From positions 1 through 12,186 of the forward strand of contig CALIIG010000272.1 in assembly GCA_938018155.1 (NCBI GenBank): a DNA stretch of 12,186 nt. Direction: 5' to 3'. This DNA comes from an uncultured Prevotella sp. (lineage in GTDB: Bacteria > Bacteroidota > Bacteroidia > Bacteroidales > Bacteroidaceae). How positions within the stretch are numbered: position 1 is the first letter of the stretch; every line of letters begins with the position of its first letter. This document shows, in pieces, positions 6,002-12,186 of this stretch. Made by a program: the position numbers and the translations under genes. The notes beneath the pieces were generated by a model. That model was not told the DNA's origin, made no database searches, and saw only the letters and a list, made by a program, of their open reading frames with translations.

Positions 6002-7915
6002 TTACAGAACTCGGCAGTCGAATGTTTCTCCGGCGTTGTCTTCATGACTCAAAATAAGCTTTTCGAAGTTCTTCATCAGCTCACTGACGACGAAAGGCTG
6101 GCCTTTAACCTGATTGTATTGATACGGAGTGAAGTCGTTAATCCTTATTCGAAGCAGGGCGGCAAGCTGGCCAAGATTCTGCTCTGCCACCACCACCTTT
6201 TTATATTTACGCAGCACATGCGCGGTATTCTTGGGCAGCGGGTTGATGTATTTCAGCTGGGCCATTGCCACTTTATAGCCTTTCCGGCGCAGACCTTTCA
6301 TGGCAGCGCGCAGGTGTCCGTATGTAGAGCCGAAGCCAACAATGAGCAATTCGGCGTCGTCCTTGTCGCCTTCAACCTCCAAATCAGGCACATCGATGTG
6401 TGCAACCTTTTCATATCGCAGATGGTCCATGCGGTCATGGTTCTCAGGTTCCGTCGAGATGGCACCCGTCTGGCCGTCTTTTTCCAGTCCGCCAAGGATG
6501 TGAGCATACCCCTCCTGCCCTGGAATAGCCCAATAACGCACACGTGTTTTCGCGTCGCGTTGGTAAGGAGTGTACTTGTATTTCAGTTCCTTTGTAGCAT
6601 AATGAGGATGTATTTCGGGAAGTTTTTCGATGTCAGGCAGCTGCCATGCTGATGAGCCATTGGCGATGAATGCGTCGGTAAGGAGCACCACCGGCGTAAG
6701 ATGTTCGAGGGCAATCTTGGCTGCCATAAAGGCGGCATCGAAACAATCGGTAGGACTTGTGGCCGCAATGACGGGCATAGGACTCTCTCCATTGCGTCCG
6801 TAAAGCACCTGCAGAAGGTCGGTTTGCTCGCTTTTGGTGGGCATTCCAGTTGACGGACCGCCGCGCTGTACGTCAATAACGACAAGTGGTAACTCATCAA
6901 TCACAGCCAGATTTAAGGCTTCACTCTTCAGACAAATGCCGGGACCGGAGGTAGAAGTGCATGCAAGGGCACCGGCAAAAGCCGCTCCAATGGCACTGGC
7001 GCAAGCGGCAATCTCATCCTCTGCCTGCACGGTGATTACGCCAAGACTTTTATGTTTCGACAGCTCGTGCAAAATATCGGTAGCAGGTGTAATAGGATAG
7101 GAGCCGAGGTATAACTTTAATCCGGCGCGCTCGGCAGCAGCAATTAAGCCGTATGCCGTAGCCTTGTTTCCGGTAATATCCATATATCGGCCAGGCTGTT
7201 TGTGCTTTGTTTCTATACGATACGTCGCAGGAACCGAAGCATGCGTGTTCGCACCATAATCAAAACCAGCGTGAACCACGCGTATATTCCATTGTGCGAT
7301 GTCGGGTTTCTTGCCAAATTTATCATTCAAAAACTGCTCAACCAATCCTAAATCCCGGTTAAAGAGCCAGCAAACCAAACCTAAGGCAAACATGTTGCGG
7401 CTTTTAAGTATGGTCTTCACAGGCAGCGGCTCTTCGCCTTTCTCCTGTGCCATTTGCGCGGCAGCAGCCTTAACCATTTTGGTTATCGGACATGCCACTA
7501 CACAATCGGGGTCTATTCCCATTTCCTTTAGATAGTCATCACTGGTAAATTTGGCTTTTTCGAGGTCTCTCGGACCGAATGAATCGGTATCAATAATGAT
7601 GGTAGCCCGTGGCTTTGCATATTTAAACTGCGTCTTTAAAGCCGCTGCATTCATTGCGACAAGCACGTCACACTTGTCACCTGGCGTATATACTCTGCCT
7701 TCGCCTACGTGCACCTGGAAGCCCGAAACTCCCGTCAACGAGCCTTGCGGAGCGCGTATATCGGCTGGATAATCGGGGAAAGTAGAGATTCCGTTGCCCA
7801 CTGTTGCAGAAACTGTAGAGAATATATTGCCGGCCAATTGCATGCCATCGCCGGAGTCGCCCGAAAAGCGGACAACCACATCCTCCAATTCTTTGACTTC
7901 AATTTCCTCAGACAT
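6002..7915 (-). CDS. korA: 2-oxoacid:ferredoxin oxidoreductase, fused gamma-alpha subunit
   Basis: The protein has 637 residues and is the partner of KorB. Residues about 10-200 are the gamma domain (VVVRFSGDSGDGMQLAGNIFS at 13-33, then DYPADIRAPQGSLTGVSGFQVH), which helps bind CoA. A linker leads to the alpha domain from about 245. The alpha domain shows GSYPITPATD (271-280; the YPITP motif contacts the 2-oxoacid and thiamine), QAEDEIAA (297-304), TSTSGPG (320-326) and RGGPSTGMPT (351-360). The gamma-alpha fusion gives the two-subunit architecture common in Bacteroidota and some archaea. The start at 7915 follows a well-matched promoter with a leader of about 35 nt. In anaerobes of this phylum the enzyme can run reductively, making 2-oxoglutarate from succinyl-CoA and CO2 for glutamate synthesis (family knowledge). 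It heads the unit korA-korB, possibly with the LytTR gene. Confidence 0.95.
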   Translation of the reverse strand: MSEEIEVKELEDVVVRFSGDSGDGMQLAGNIFSTVSATVGNGISTFPDYPADIRAPQGSLTGVSGFQVHVGEGRVYTPGDKCDVLVAMNAAALKTQFKYAKPRATIIIDTDSFGPRDLEKAKFTSDDYLKEMGIDPDCVVACPITKMVKAAAAQMAQEKGEEPLPVKTILKSRNMFALGLVCWLFNRDLGLVEQFLNDKFGKKPDIAQWNIRVVHAGFDYGANTHASVPATYRIETKHKQPGRYMDITGNKATAYGLIAAAERAGLKLYLGSYPITPATDILHELSKHKSLGVITVQAEDEIAACASAIGAAFAGALACTSTSGPGICLKSEALNLAVIDELPLVVIDVQRGGPSTGMPTKSEQTDLLQVLYGRNGESPMPVIAATSPTDCFDAAFMAAKIALEHLTPVVLLTDAFIANGSSAWQLPDIEKLPEIHPHYATKELKYKYTPYQRDAKTRVRYWAIPGQEGYAHILGGLEKDGQTGAISTEPENHDRMDHLRYEKVAHIDVPDLEVEGDKDDAELLIVGFGSTYGHLRAAMKGLRRKGYKVAMAQLKYINPLPKNTAHVLRKYKKVVVAEQNLGQLAALLRIRINDFTPYQYNQVKGQPFVVSELMKNFEKLILSHEDNAGETFDCRVL

Positions 7916-7956
7916 AACGTTCTATTAGATTTTAATATAATGATTGTTTCAACGGG

Positions 7957-7987
7957 CAAAGATAATGTTACTTTCTGACCGAGCAAA
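7957..7987 (-). promoter_or_regulatory. Bacteroidota-type promoter of korAB
   Basis: On the minus strand, TTTG (7984-7987), a 19 bp spacer and TATCTTTG (7957-7964) match the consensus in full. Transcription would start near 7950, about 35 nt before the korA ATG. Confidence 0.75.
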
Positions 7988-8016
7988 GTTTTTCATCCCT
8001 TTTTATATTATAAATT

Positions 8017-8047
8017 AAGGGGAACGGTTCTGCATGCCATTCCCCTT
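8017..8047. terminator. Terminator hairpin between the nucleoside kinase and korA
   Basis: An 8 bp perfect stem, AAGGGGAA (8017-8024) with TTCCCCTT (8040-8047), can be extended inward by two G-C pairs past a mismatch. It lies 74 nt past the kinase stop and just upstream of the korA promoter, so it should end the minus-strand kinase transcript. There the 3' tail is only TTAATTTATAATA. The better U-tract (nine T, 8051-8059) is on the plus strand, where no gene reads into it. Confidence 0.6.
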
Positions 8048-8120
8048 CTGTTTTTTTTTACACTGTTATGTGGTGTTCTTCTCCGTTTCTTTACATTATT
8101 ATATAATAGGAAACGTCTTA

Positions 8121-9782
8121 TTAATAGCGGAAAGAGCTTCCTCCCAAAAACTCACGAAGCAGGCTCGTTGGAGGAATATCCTTGTTGGGAATAGGCCGAA
8201 TATATTTCAGAAACTTTCGTAAACGGTATGCCTCTGAATACTCTTCGCAGTTCTCCGGCACCTGTTCGAGCAACGGTTCAGCCTGTTGTTTAATAACGGC
8301 AAGCTCGAAAAGCATGGCACTGTTAAACACTGCATCGGCGTTTTCCTGAAAGGGAAATATCCACTTATTCTCCCCTTTTCTCACCGAAGGCCATCGTCGG
8401 ATGCTCTCCTTTGCATCGACACCGCGATACTTATAGTCGCGGATGATACGGCGTAACAACCGGTTATCCGTTGTCGGTATGTAGTTATGGTCATCCAATA
8501 ATATCGTAGTGAGTGCCGAAACATATACGCGAAACTTCTGACTTTCCGGAATATGGGCCGTCAGTTCAGGGTTAAGTGCGTGTATGCCTTCAACCACAAG
8601 CACGTTGTTTTCCTGCATTTTCAGCTTCTTTCCACTGGGTTTGCTCATTCCCGTCTGGAAGTCATATTTGGGCAATTCAACCTCTTCGCCGCGGAAAAGG
8701 GCATTGAATTGTTCGTTGATAAGCTTCAGATTGAGGGCATAAATGCTCTCATAGTCGTATTCTCCGTTCTCATCACGCGGTGTCTGGTCGCGGTTAACGA
8801 AGTAATCGTCAAGCGAAATCTGCAGAGGTTTCAGTCCGTTTGCCACAAGCTGTATGGAAAGACGTTTGCACGTTGTGGTCTTTCCCGATGATGACGGACC
8901 GGCAAGCAGCACTAACTTTACATTTTTACGTCCTGCAATTTCATCAGCAATCTGCGATATTTTCTTCTCCTGAAGTGCCTCCGAAACGTTGATAAGGTCG
9001 GTCGATCTGCCTGCTTCCACAATCTCATTAAAATCGCCAACGGTTCTCACTCCCACAATATTCTGCCAATGATGATGCTCTTTAAATATGCTGAACATTT
9101 TGTCCTGACGCGTCATTTCAGGCAGCGTGCCAGGGTTTTTCAGGTCGGGAATACGCAGAAGCAAACCGTCATAGTAGCTCTCTAAGCCAAAAAGGTATAT
9201 CTGAGAAGTATTGGTAAGCAGTGCCCCGTAGTAATAATCTACGTAGTCGTCAATCTGATAATATGTTGTATACAATGCCCCAATACTTCCCAAAAGCCTT
9301 GCCTTGGCCTCGTCTCCTTTCTGTGAGAACATGCGTACAGCGTCTTCCGTAGGCATCTCATAGCGTCTGATGGGCATACGTGCCTTGATAATTTCCTGCA
9401 TCCGGCGGCGTATGCCTGCTACATCGTCAGGGCCTACCCTATGCCCTATGTTCAGATTGACGTAATAACCATTGCTTACGGGTATATCGATGACAACGTT
9501 CGAACGCCGGTATAAGTCGTGAACGGCCTTACAAAGAATAAAGAAAAGCGTGCGCGTATAGTTGCGCGAGCCTGACCCCGACGTCATGTCCAGAAACTCT
9601 ATATCCTTATTATGGTACAGCCTGAAGTGCATACCTTCCACCTTATTGTTCACTTTGGCACATACAGGACCGTATGACATCTTTATGTTTAGCTGCTTAA
9701 AAACATCAGAAAGTGTGCTTCCGATAGCGACATATATACTTTTTTTATTATTTTTGCAGCGGATTTGTATCTCTTGTTTCAT
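8121..9782 (-). CDS. TGS-domain nucleoside (uridine) kinase-like protein
   Basis: The protein has 553 residues in three parts. Residues 1-65 are a TGS-like beta-grasp domain. Residues about 70-240 resemble the second additional (editing) domain of threonyl-tRNA synthetase (GYYVNLNIGHRVGPDDVAGI, then a segment like ThrRS PIxRxExxxxxA). Residues about 288-480 are a P-loop kinase of the uridine kinase/phosphoribulokinase family: Walker A GPSSSGKTT (295-303), substrate segment SLDDYFVNRDQTPRD, and VLVVEGIHALNPEL, where Glu-Gly-Ile-His marks this kinase group. In the ThrRS-like part, the HSxxH pair expected near residues 77-81 is replaced by Arg77 and Phe81, so editing activity is not expected. 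The likely reaction is phosphorylation of a nucleoside, but the true substrate is unsure. It is transcribed alone, divergent from the Na+/Pi symporter. Confidence 0.88.
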   Translation of the reverse strand: MKQEIQIRCKNNKKSIYVAIGSTLSDVFKQLNIKMSYGPVCAKVNNKVEGMHFRLYHNKDIEFLDMTSGSGSRNYTRTLFFILCKAVHDLYRRSNVVIDIPVSNGYYVNLNIGHRVGPDDVAGIRRRMQEIIKARMPIRRYEMPTEDAVRMFSQKGDEAKARLLGSIGALYTTYYQIDDYVDYYYGALLTNTSQIYLFGLESYYDGLLLRIPDLKNPGTLPEMTRQDKMFSIFKEHHHWQNIVGVRTVGDFNEIVEAGRSTDLINVSEALQEKKISQIADEIAGRKNVKLVLLAGPSSSGKTTTCKRLSIQLVANGLKPLQISLDDYFVNRDQTPRDENGEYDYESIYALNLKLINEQFNALFRGEEVELPKYDFQTGMSKPSGKKLKMQENNVLVVEGIHALNPELTAHIPESQKFRVYVSALTTILLDDHNYIPTTDNRLLRRIIRDYKYRGVDAKESIRRWPSVRKGENKWIFPFQENADAVFNSAMLFELAVIKQQAEPLLEQVPENCEEYSEAYRLRKFLKYIRPIPNKDIPPTSLLREFLGGSSFRY

Positions 9783-9831
9783 GCTAATGACATGCTGTTT
9801 TAAGTTTTTCGGGATTTCAACAACGCAAAAT

Positions 9832-9863
9832 CAAAGGTAGAAAAACTTTTCTATCCCTCCAAG
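9832..9863 (-). promoter_or_regulatory. Promoter of the nucleoside kinase
   Basis: On the minus strand, CTTG (9860-9863, one mismatch to TTTG), a 20 bp spacer and TACCTTTG (9832-9839) form a near-consensus promoter. The leader would be about 43 nt to the ATG at 9782. No equally good promoter is seen for the divergent symporter gene in the same 108 bp gap. Confidence 0.6.
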
Positions 9864-9890
9864 ATTATGATATTACAAATATATTAATTT

Positions 9891-11594
9891 ATGTCGATTT
9901 GGGTAATTTTTAAGCTGACAGGTGCCCTCGCTCTTTTGATGTTCGGTATGAAGACAATGAGCGACAGCCTTCAGAAACTCGCCGGACCCCAGCTCCGTCA
10001 CGTGTTGGGAGCCATGACAACCAATCGCTTCACCGGTATTTTAACCGGTATGTTTGTAACTTCCGCTGTACAAAGTTCTACGGCTACCACCGTGATGACG
10101 GTATCGTTTGTCAATGCCGGTCTGCTGACGCTGGCGCAGGCTATCTCGGTTATCATGGGAGCCAACATCGGAACAACGCTTACAGCCTGGATTATGTCGG
10201 CAGGCTTTTCGTTTGATATTGGCGAATTTGCCTGGGCAATGTTCTTTATAGGCATTGTCCTTGTTTATTCAAAGAAACGCCGTCTCATCGGCGATTTCCT
10301 CTTTGGTGTGGCTTTTCTGCTGCTCGCACTGGCAACATTGCGCCAGACGGGTATCGATATGGATTTGGCAGAAAACCAGAGTGTCATCAACTTTTTTGAG
10401 AGTTTCTCCACCGACAGCTTCCTGACAACCCTTACATTCCTGTTTCTTGGCAGTGTAATGACGATGTGCGTACAAAGTTCTGCCGCCATTATGGCCATCA
10501 CAATGGTGCTTTGTTCGAGTGGCGTACTGCCCATTTATCAGGGCATTGCCCTCGTAATGGGCGAGAATATCGGTACAACAGTTACCTCCAATATTGTAGC
10601 CATGACGGCCAACACACAGGCCCGTCGTGCAGCCCTTGCGCACATGTTGTTCAACGTTTTCGGCGTACTGTGGGTGCTTTGCATATTTCATCCGTTCATC
10701 GACATGATTTGCAATTGGGTGGGTTACGATGTAACCATGACGAAAGCCAATCCCCGTTTTCTTGCCAATGCTGCCAAACTGAGCTTCGTACTTGCCGCTT
10801 TCCATACTACATTTAATTTGGCAAACACATTAATTCTGGTGTGGTTCATCAAGTATTTCGAGCGCGTTGTCAGCCTTATCATTAAGCCAAAGCCCAACAA
10901 AGACGAAGAAGACTTCCGCCTTCGCTTCATACAGGCCGGCATTATGAAGACTCCAGAGCTTTCAATATTGGAAGCACAGAAAGAAATTCAAAGCTTTGCC
11001 GAACGCATACAACGTATGTTCGGCATGGTGCGTGAGCTGTTAGAGGAACGCGACAAGGACAAATTCCAAAAGATATACGCCCGTATACAGAAGTATGAAG
11101 ACATATCCGACAACATGGAAATAGAAATAGCGCGCTACCTTGATCAGGTTAGTGACTCGCACCTTAGCGACGAATCGAAAAGCAAGATACGTGCCATGCT
11201 CCGCGAAATATCCGAGATTGAGAGCATCGGCGACGCGTGCAACAACATGGGGCGTACCATTAACCGCAAGTTCAACAGCAAGGAAGACTTCACCAATATG
11301 CAGTACGACCACATCCATCAGATGTTTAACCTCACCAATGGAGCACTTACACAGATGAACCTGCTGATGCGGGGACACAAGGAAACGCTCGATGCCACGC
11401 AGTCGTTCAATATAGAAAACGAAATCAATAACTTCCGCAACCAGTTGCGTGCACAGAATCTTAACGACATCAATAACCATGAATACGATTATGCCAGCGG
11501 CACAATGTACATGGATATTATACAGGAATGCGAGAAACTTGGCGACTATGTGGTGAACGTTGTCGAAGCCCGCATGGGTCTTAAAGTGTCATAA
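9891..11594 (+). CDS. Na+/phosphate symporter family protein with C-terminal PhoU-like domain
   Basis: This inner-membrane protein of 567 residues has two inverted Na/Pi-cotransporter repeats. Each has the paired signature QSSTATTVMT (61-70) with MGANIGTT (89-96), and QSSAAIMAIT (195-204) with MGENIGTT (223-230). The QSS segments form the substrate and ion path in NptA/SLC34-type carriers. About eight or nine hydrophobic segments span residues 5-325. From about 355 to 560 the chain is soluble and helical, with two PhoU-like helical bundles (for example EIQSFAERIQRMFGMVRELLEERD, and later ECEKLGDYVVNVVEA). Such fused PhoU tails are thought to couple phosphate uptake to cell status (inference). 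No pst or pho genes are nearby, so it appears to act alone in low-affinity phosphate, or possibly other anion, transport. It is divergent from the kinase gene. Its terminator lies inside the next, convergent gene. Confidence 0.9.
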   Translation: MSIWVIFKLTGALALLMFGMKTMSDSLQKLAGPQLRHVLGAMTTNRFTGILTGMFVTSAVQSSTATTVMTVSFVNAGLLTLAQAISVIMGANIGTTLTAWIMSAGFSFDIGEFAWAMFFIGIVLVYSKKRRLIGDFLFGVAFLLLALATLRQTGIDMDLAENQSVINFFESFSTDSFLTTLTFLFLGSVMTMCVQSSAAIMAITMVLCSSGVLPIYQGIALVMGENIGTTVTSNIVAMTANTQARRAALAHMLFNVFGVLWVLCIFHPFIDMICNWVGYDVTMTKANPRFLANAAKLSFVLAAFHTTFNLANTLILVWFIKYFERVVSLIIKPKPNKDEEDFRLRFIQAGIMKTPELSILEAQKEIQSFAERIQRMFGMVRELLEERDKDKFQKIYARIQKYEDISDNMEIEIARYLDQVSDSHLSDESKSKIRAMLREISEIESIGDACNNMGRTINRKFNSKEDFTNMQYDHIHQMFNLTNGALTQMNLLMRGHKETLDATQSFNIENEINNFRNQLRAQNLNDINNHEYDYASGTMYMDIIQECEKLGDYVVNVVEARMGLKVS

Positions 11595-11623
11595 GGAAGG
11601 CCCGTTTGGCTTGCATATGACGG

Positions 11624-11971
11624 CTACAGGGCCGTTTCGCCGAGTTTATTCCACAGATTAAGGAAGGTAGTATGGTCTACCTTCCTTTTATATTTTACCA
11701 CAATTCCTGCGTCATTCAGTGTGTTGTAAGCCTGCTCCGAAAGCATATCGGCCCACACTTCGGCCACACCTCCCTCTACCATCATACGCGCAGCCGTCTG
11801 TCCGGCAGCCTGCACGGCAATCTTCGACTCGTATAACAGTTCGGGTTCGTTATTGAGAATATTGTACAAACGGCGCACACCATGACCTTCAAACGTTCTT
11901 ATCCGGCCGTCGTGCAGAATGACGAGCGGGCATTGCCGGGTATGAAGTGTGTCTATCAGTTGTTGCATCAT
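11624..11971 (-). CDS. Small DUF1893-like protein, unknown function
   Basis: The product has 115 residues and resembles the DUF1893 family (TM1506 type), whose fold is related to the cytidine deaminase superfamily but has no proven reaction (family knowledge, from memory). Family-like parts are CPLVILHDGRIRTFEGHGVRRLYNIL (near residues 14-39) and GQTAARMMVEGGVAEVWADMLSEQAYNTLNDAGIVVKY (near 57-94). It departs from the family where a Lys-Val-Val-Gly-Lys-Gly segment is usual (here QAAGQT). It also departs at the C-terminus, which ends KRKVDHTTFLNLWNKLGETAL with no Trp-Cys-Pro-Leu-Glu-like motif. The start is one of two adjacent ATGs (11971 or 11968). A TTG at 12001 would extend it by ten residues but overlaps the -7 box, so it is rejected. 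Its 3' part also encodes the symporter terminator on the other strand. Confidence 0.72.
   Translation of the reverse strand: MMQQLIDTLHTRQCPLVILHDGRIRTFEGHGVRRLYNILNNEPELLYESKIAVQAAGQTAARMMVEGGVAEVWADMLSEQAYNTLNDAGIVVKYKRKVDHTTFLNLWNKLGETAL
11660..11687 (+). terminator. Intrinsic terminator of the Na+/Pi symporter, inside the convergent gene
   Basis: A perfect 11 bp stem, AAGGAAGGTAG (11660-11670) with CTACCTTCCTT (11677-11687), closes a 6 nt TATGGT loop. On the plus strand it runs into TTATATTTT. It lies 66 nt past the symporter stop and wholly within the last third of the DUF1893-like coding sequence on the other strand. A weaker pair, GGCCC/GGGCC (11599-11603 with 11629-11633), lies just before it. 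On the minus strand the 3' side is TTAATCTG, a poor tail, so read-through of the small gene is likely. Confidence 0.8.
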
Positions 11972-11998
11972 AATCAGATGGTATTTAGGTTCTTGTGG

Positions 11999-12006
11999 CA
12001 AATATA
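11999..12006 (-). promoter_or_regulatory. Candidate -7 box of the DUF1893-like gene
   Basis: TATATTTG on the minus strand matches TAnnTTTG and would start transcription near 11992, about 20 nt before the ATG. No TTTG is seen at the -33 distance. The box covers the possible TTG start at 11999-12001. Confidence 0.4.
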
Positions 12007-12125
12007 AATAATAATTTTGATATTCGGGTTTACCATACGTCTAAAAATTATTTATTGCCCATGTCTTTGTGATGTTTTGCCTGTTGCTTTATTACCGTTT
12101 GATGGTTGTATTGTGAGGTACCAGT

Positions 12126-12186
12126 CATCGTTCGACGGCCGTCAGCAGCGCGTACGACGGCCGTCACACCCATCGTTCGACGGCCG
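12126..12186. repeat. GC-rich tandem repeat, 45 bp period, copy B, continues past window edge
   Basis: CATCGTTCGACGGCCG occurs at 12126-12141 and again at 12171-12186, which gives a 45 bp period, and the window ends within the second unit. Each 45 bp unit holds two half-units, CGTTCGACGGCCGTC (12129-12143) and CGTACGACGGCCGTC (12151-12165). Both are centred on the 10 bp palindrome GACGGCCGTC and lie 22-23 bp apart. The 36 bp at 12130-12165 matches the reverse complement of 3015-3050 at 35 of 36 positions, so this is the same element as the one at 2977-3052. The preceding 12007-12125 is AT-rich and shows no gene or promoter. With under two periods visible, the array length is unknown. Confidence 0.8.

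Noticed and set aside
5825..6652. 275-codon plus-strand ORF antisense to korA/korB
   Set aside because: It runs opposite two clear enzymes with all motifs intact. Its translation has no recognisable domain and mixes hydrophobic and basic runs typical of antisense shadow frames. No promoter or leader supports it.
11972..12001. TTG start extending the DUF1893-like protein by ten residues
   Set aside because: The TTG overlaps the only -7-like box, so it would not be in the transcript. Two ATGs follow at the position where family similarity begins.
12126..12186. CRISPR array
   Set aside because: The repeated unit is itself a double palindromic half-unit, and the bases between core copies are part of the same unit seen at 3015-3050, not unique spacers. 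No cas gene is present.

Overview
The window looks like a chromosomal stretch from a Bacteroidota bacterium, most likely Prevotella or a close relative (inference). Four promoters fit the Bacteroidota -33/-7 pattern (TTTG, 19-20 bp, TAnnTTTG) and a fifth fits with a CTTG -33 box. Start codons sit behind A/T-rich leaders with no Shine-Dalgarno. The gene set is also typical: ATP-dependent PEP carboxykinase, a two-subunit 2-oxoacid:ferredoxin oxidoreductase with a fused gamma-alpha chain, a TGS-domain nucleoside kinase, and a Na+/Pi symporter with a PhoU tail.

Layout. At the left edge (minus strand) is the 5' two-fifths of pckA, divergent from upp (uracil phosphoribosyltransferase, plus). upp converges on a minus-strand membrane acyltransferase, with a strong hairpin between them. 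Upstream of the acyltransferase, still reading minus, are an AT-rich gap carrying a GC-rich palindromic repeat, a secreted helical-repeat protein, a membrane-anchored LytTR regulator, and korB and korA. A terminator-like hairpin separates korA from the nucleoside kinase (minus). The kinase is divergent from the Na+/Pi symporter (plus). The symporter converges on a small minus-strand DUF1893-like gene. The right edge holds the start of a tandem array built from the same GC-rich repeat seen near 3 kb.

Function. This is mostly core metabolism. PEP carboxykinase and the 2-oxoacid:ferredoxin oxidoreductase both fit the carbon-fixing, succinate-forming and partial reductive TCA metabolism of anaerobic Bacteroidota. 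upp and the nucleoside kinase are both candidates for pyrimidine salvage but are not adjacent. korA-korB, and possibly the LytTR gene, form one transcription unit.

I do not see a clear new multi-gene system such as a defence island, biosynthetic cluster or mobile element. The items most worth a second look are the dispersed GACGGCCGTC-based repeat, present as an inverted pair and as a tandem array; the symporter terminator lying inside the coding end of the convergent DUF1893-like gene, just where that protein departs from its family; the hairpin at the very 5' end of the upp transcript; and the nucleoside kinase that carries a ThrRS-like N-terminal half without its editing histidines.
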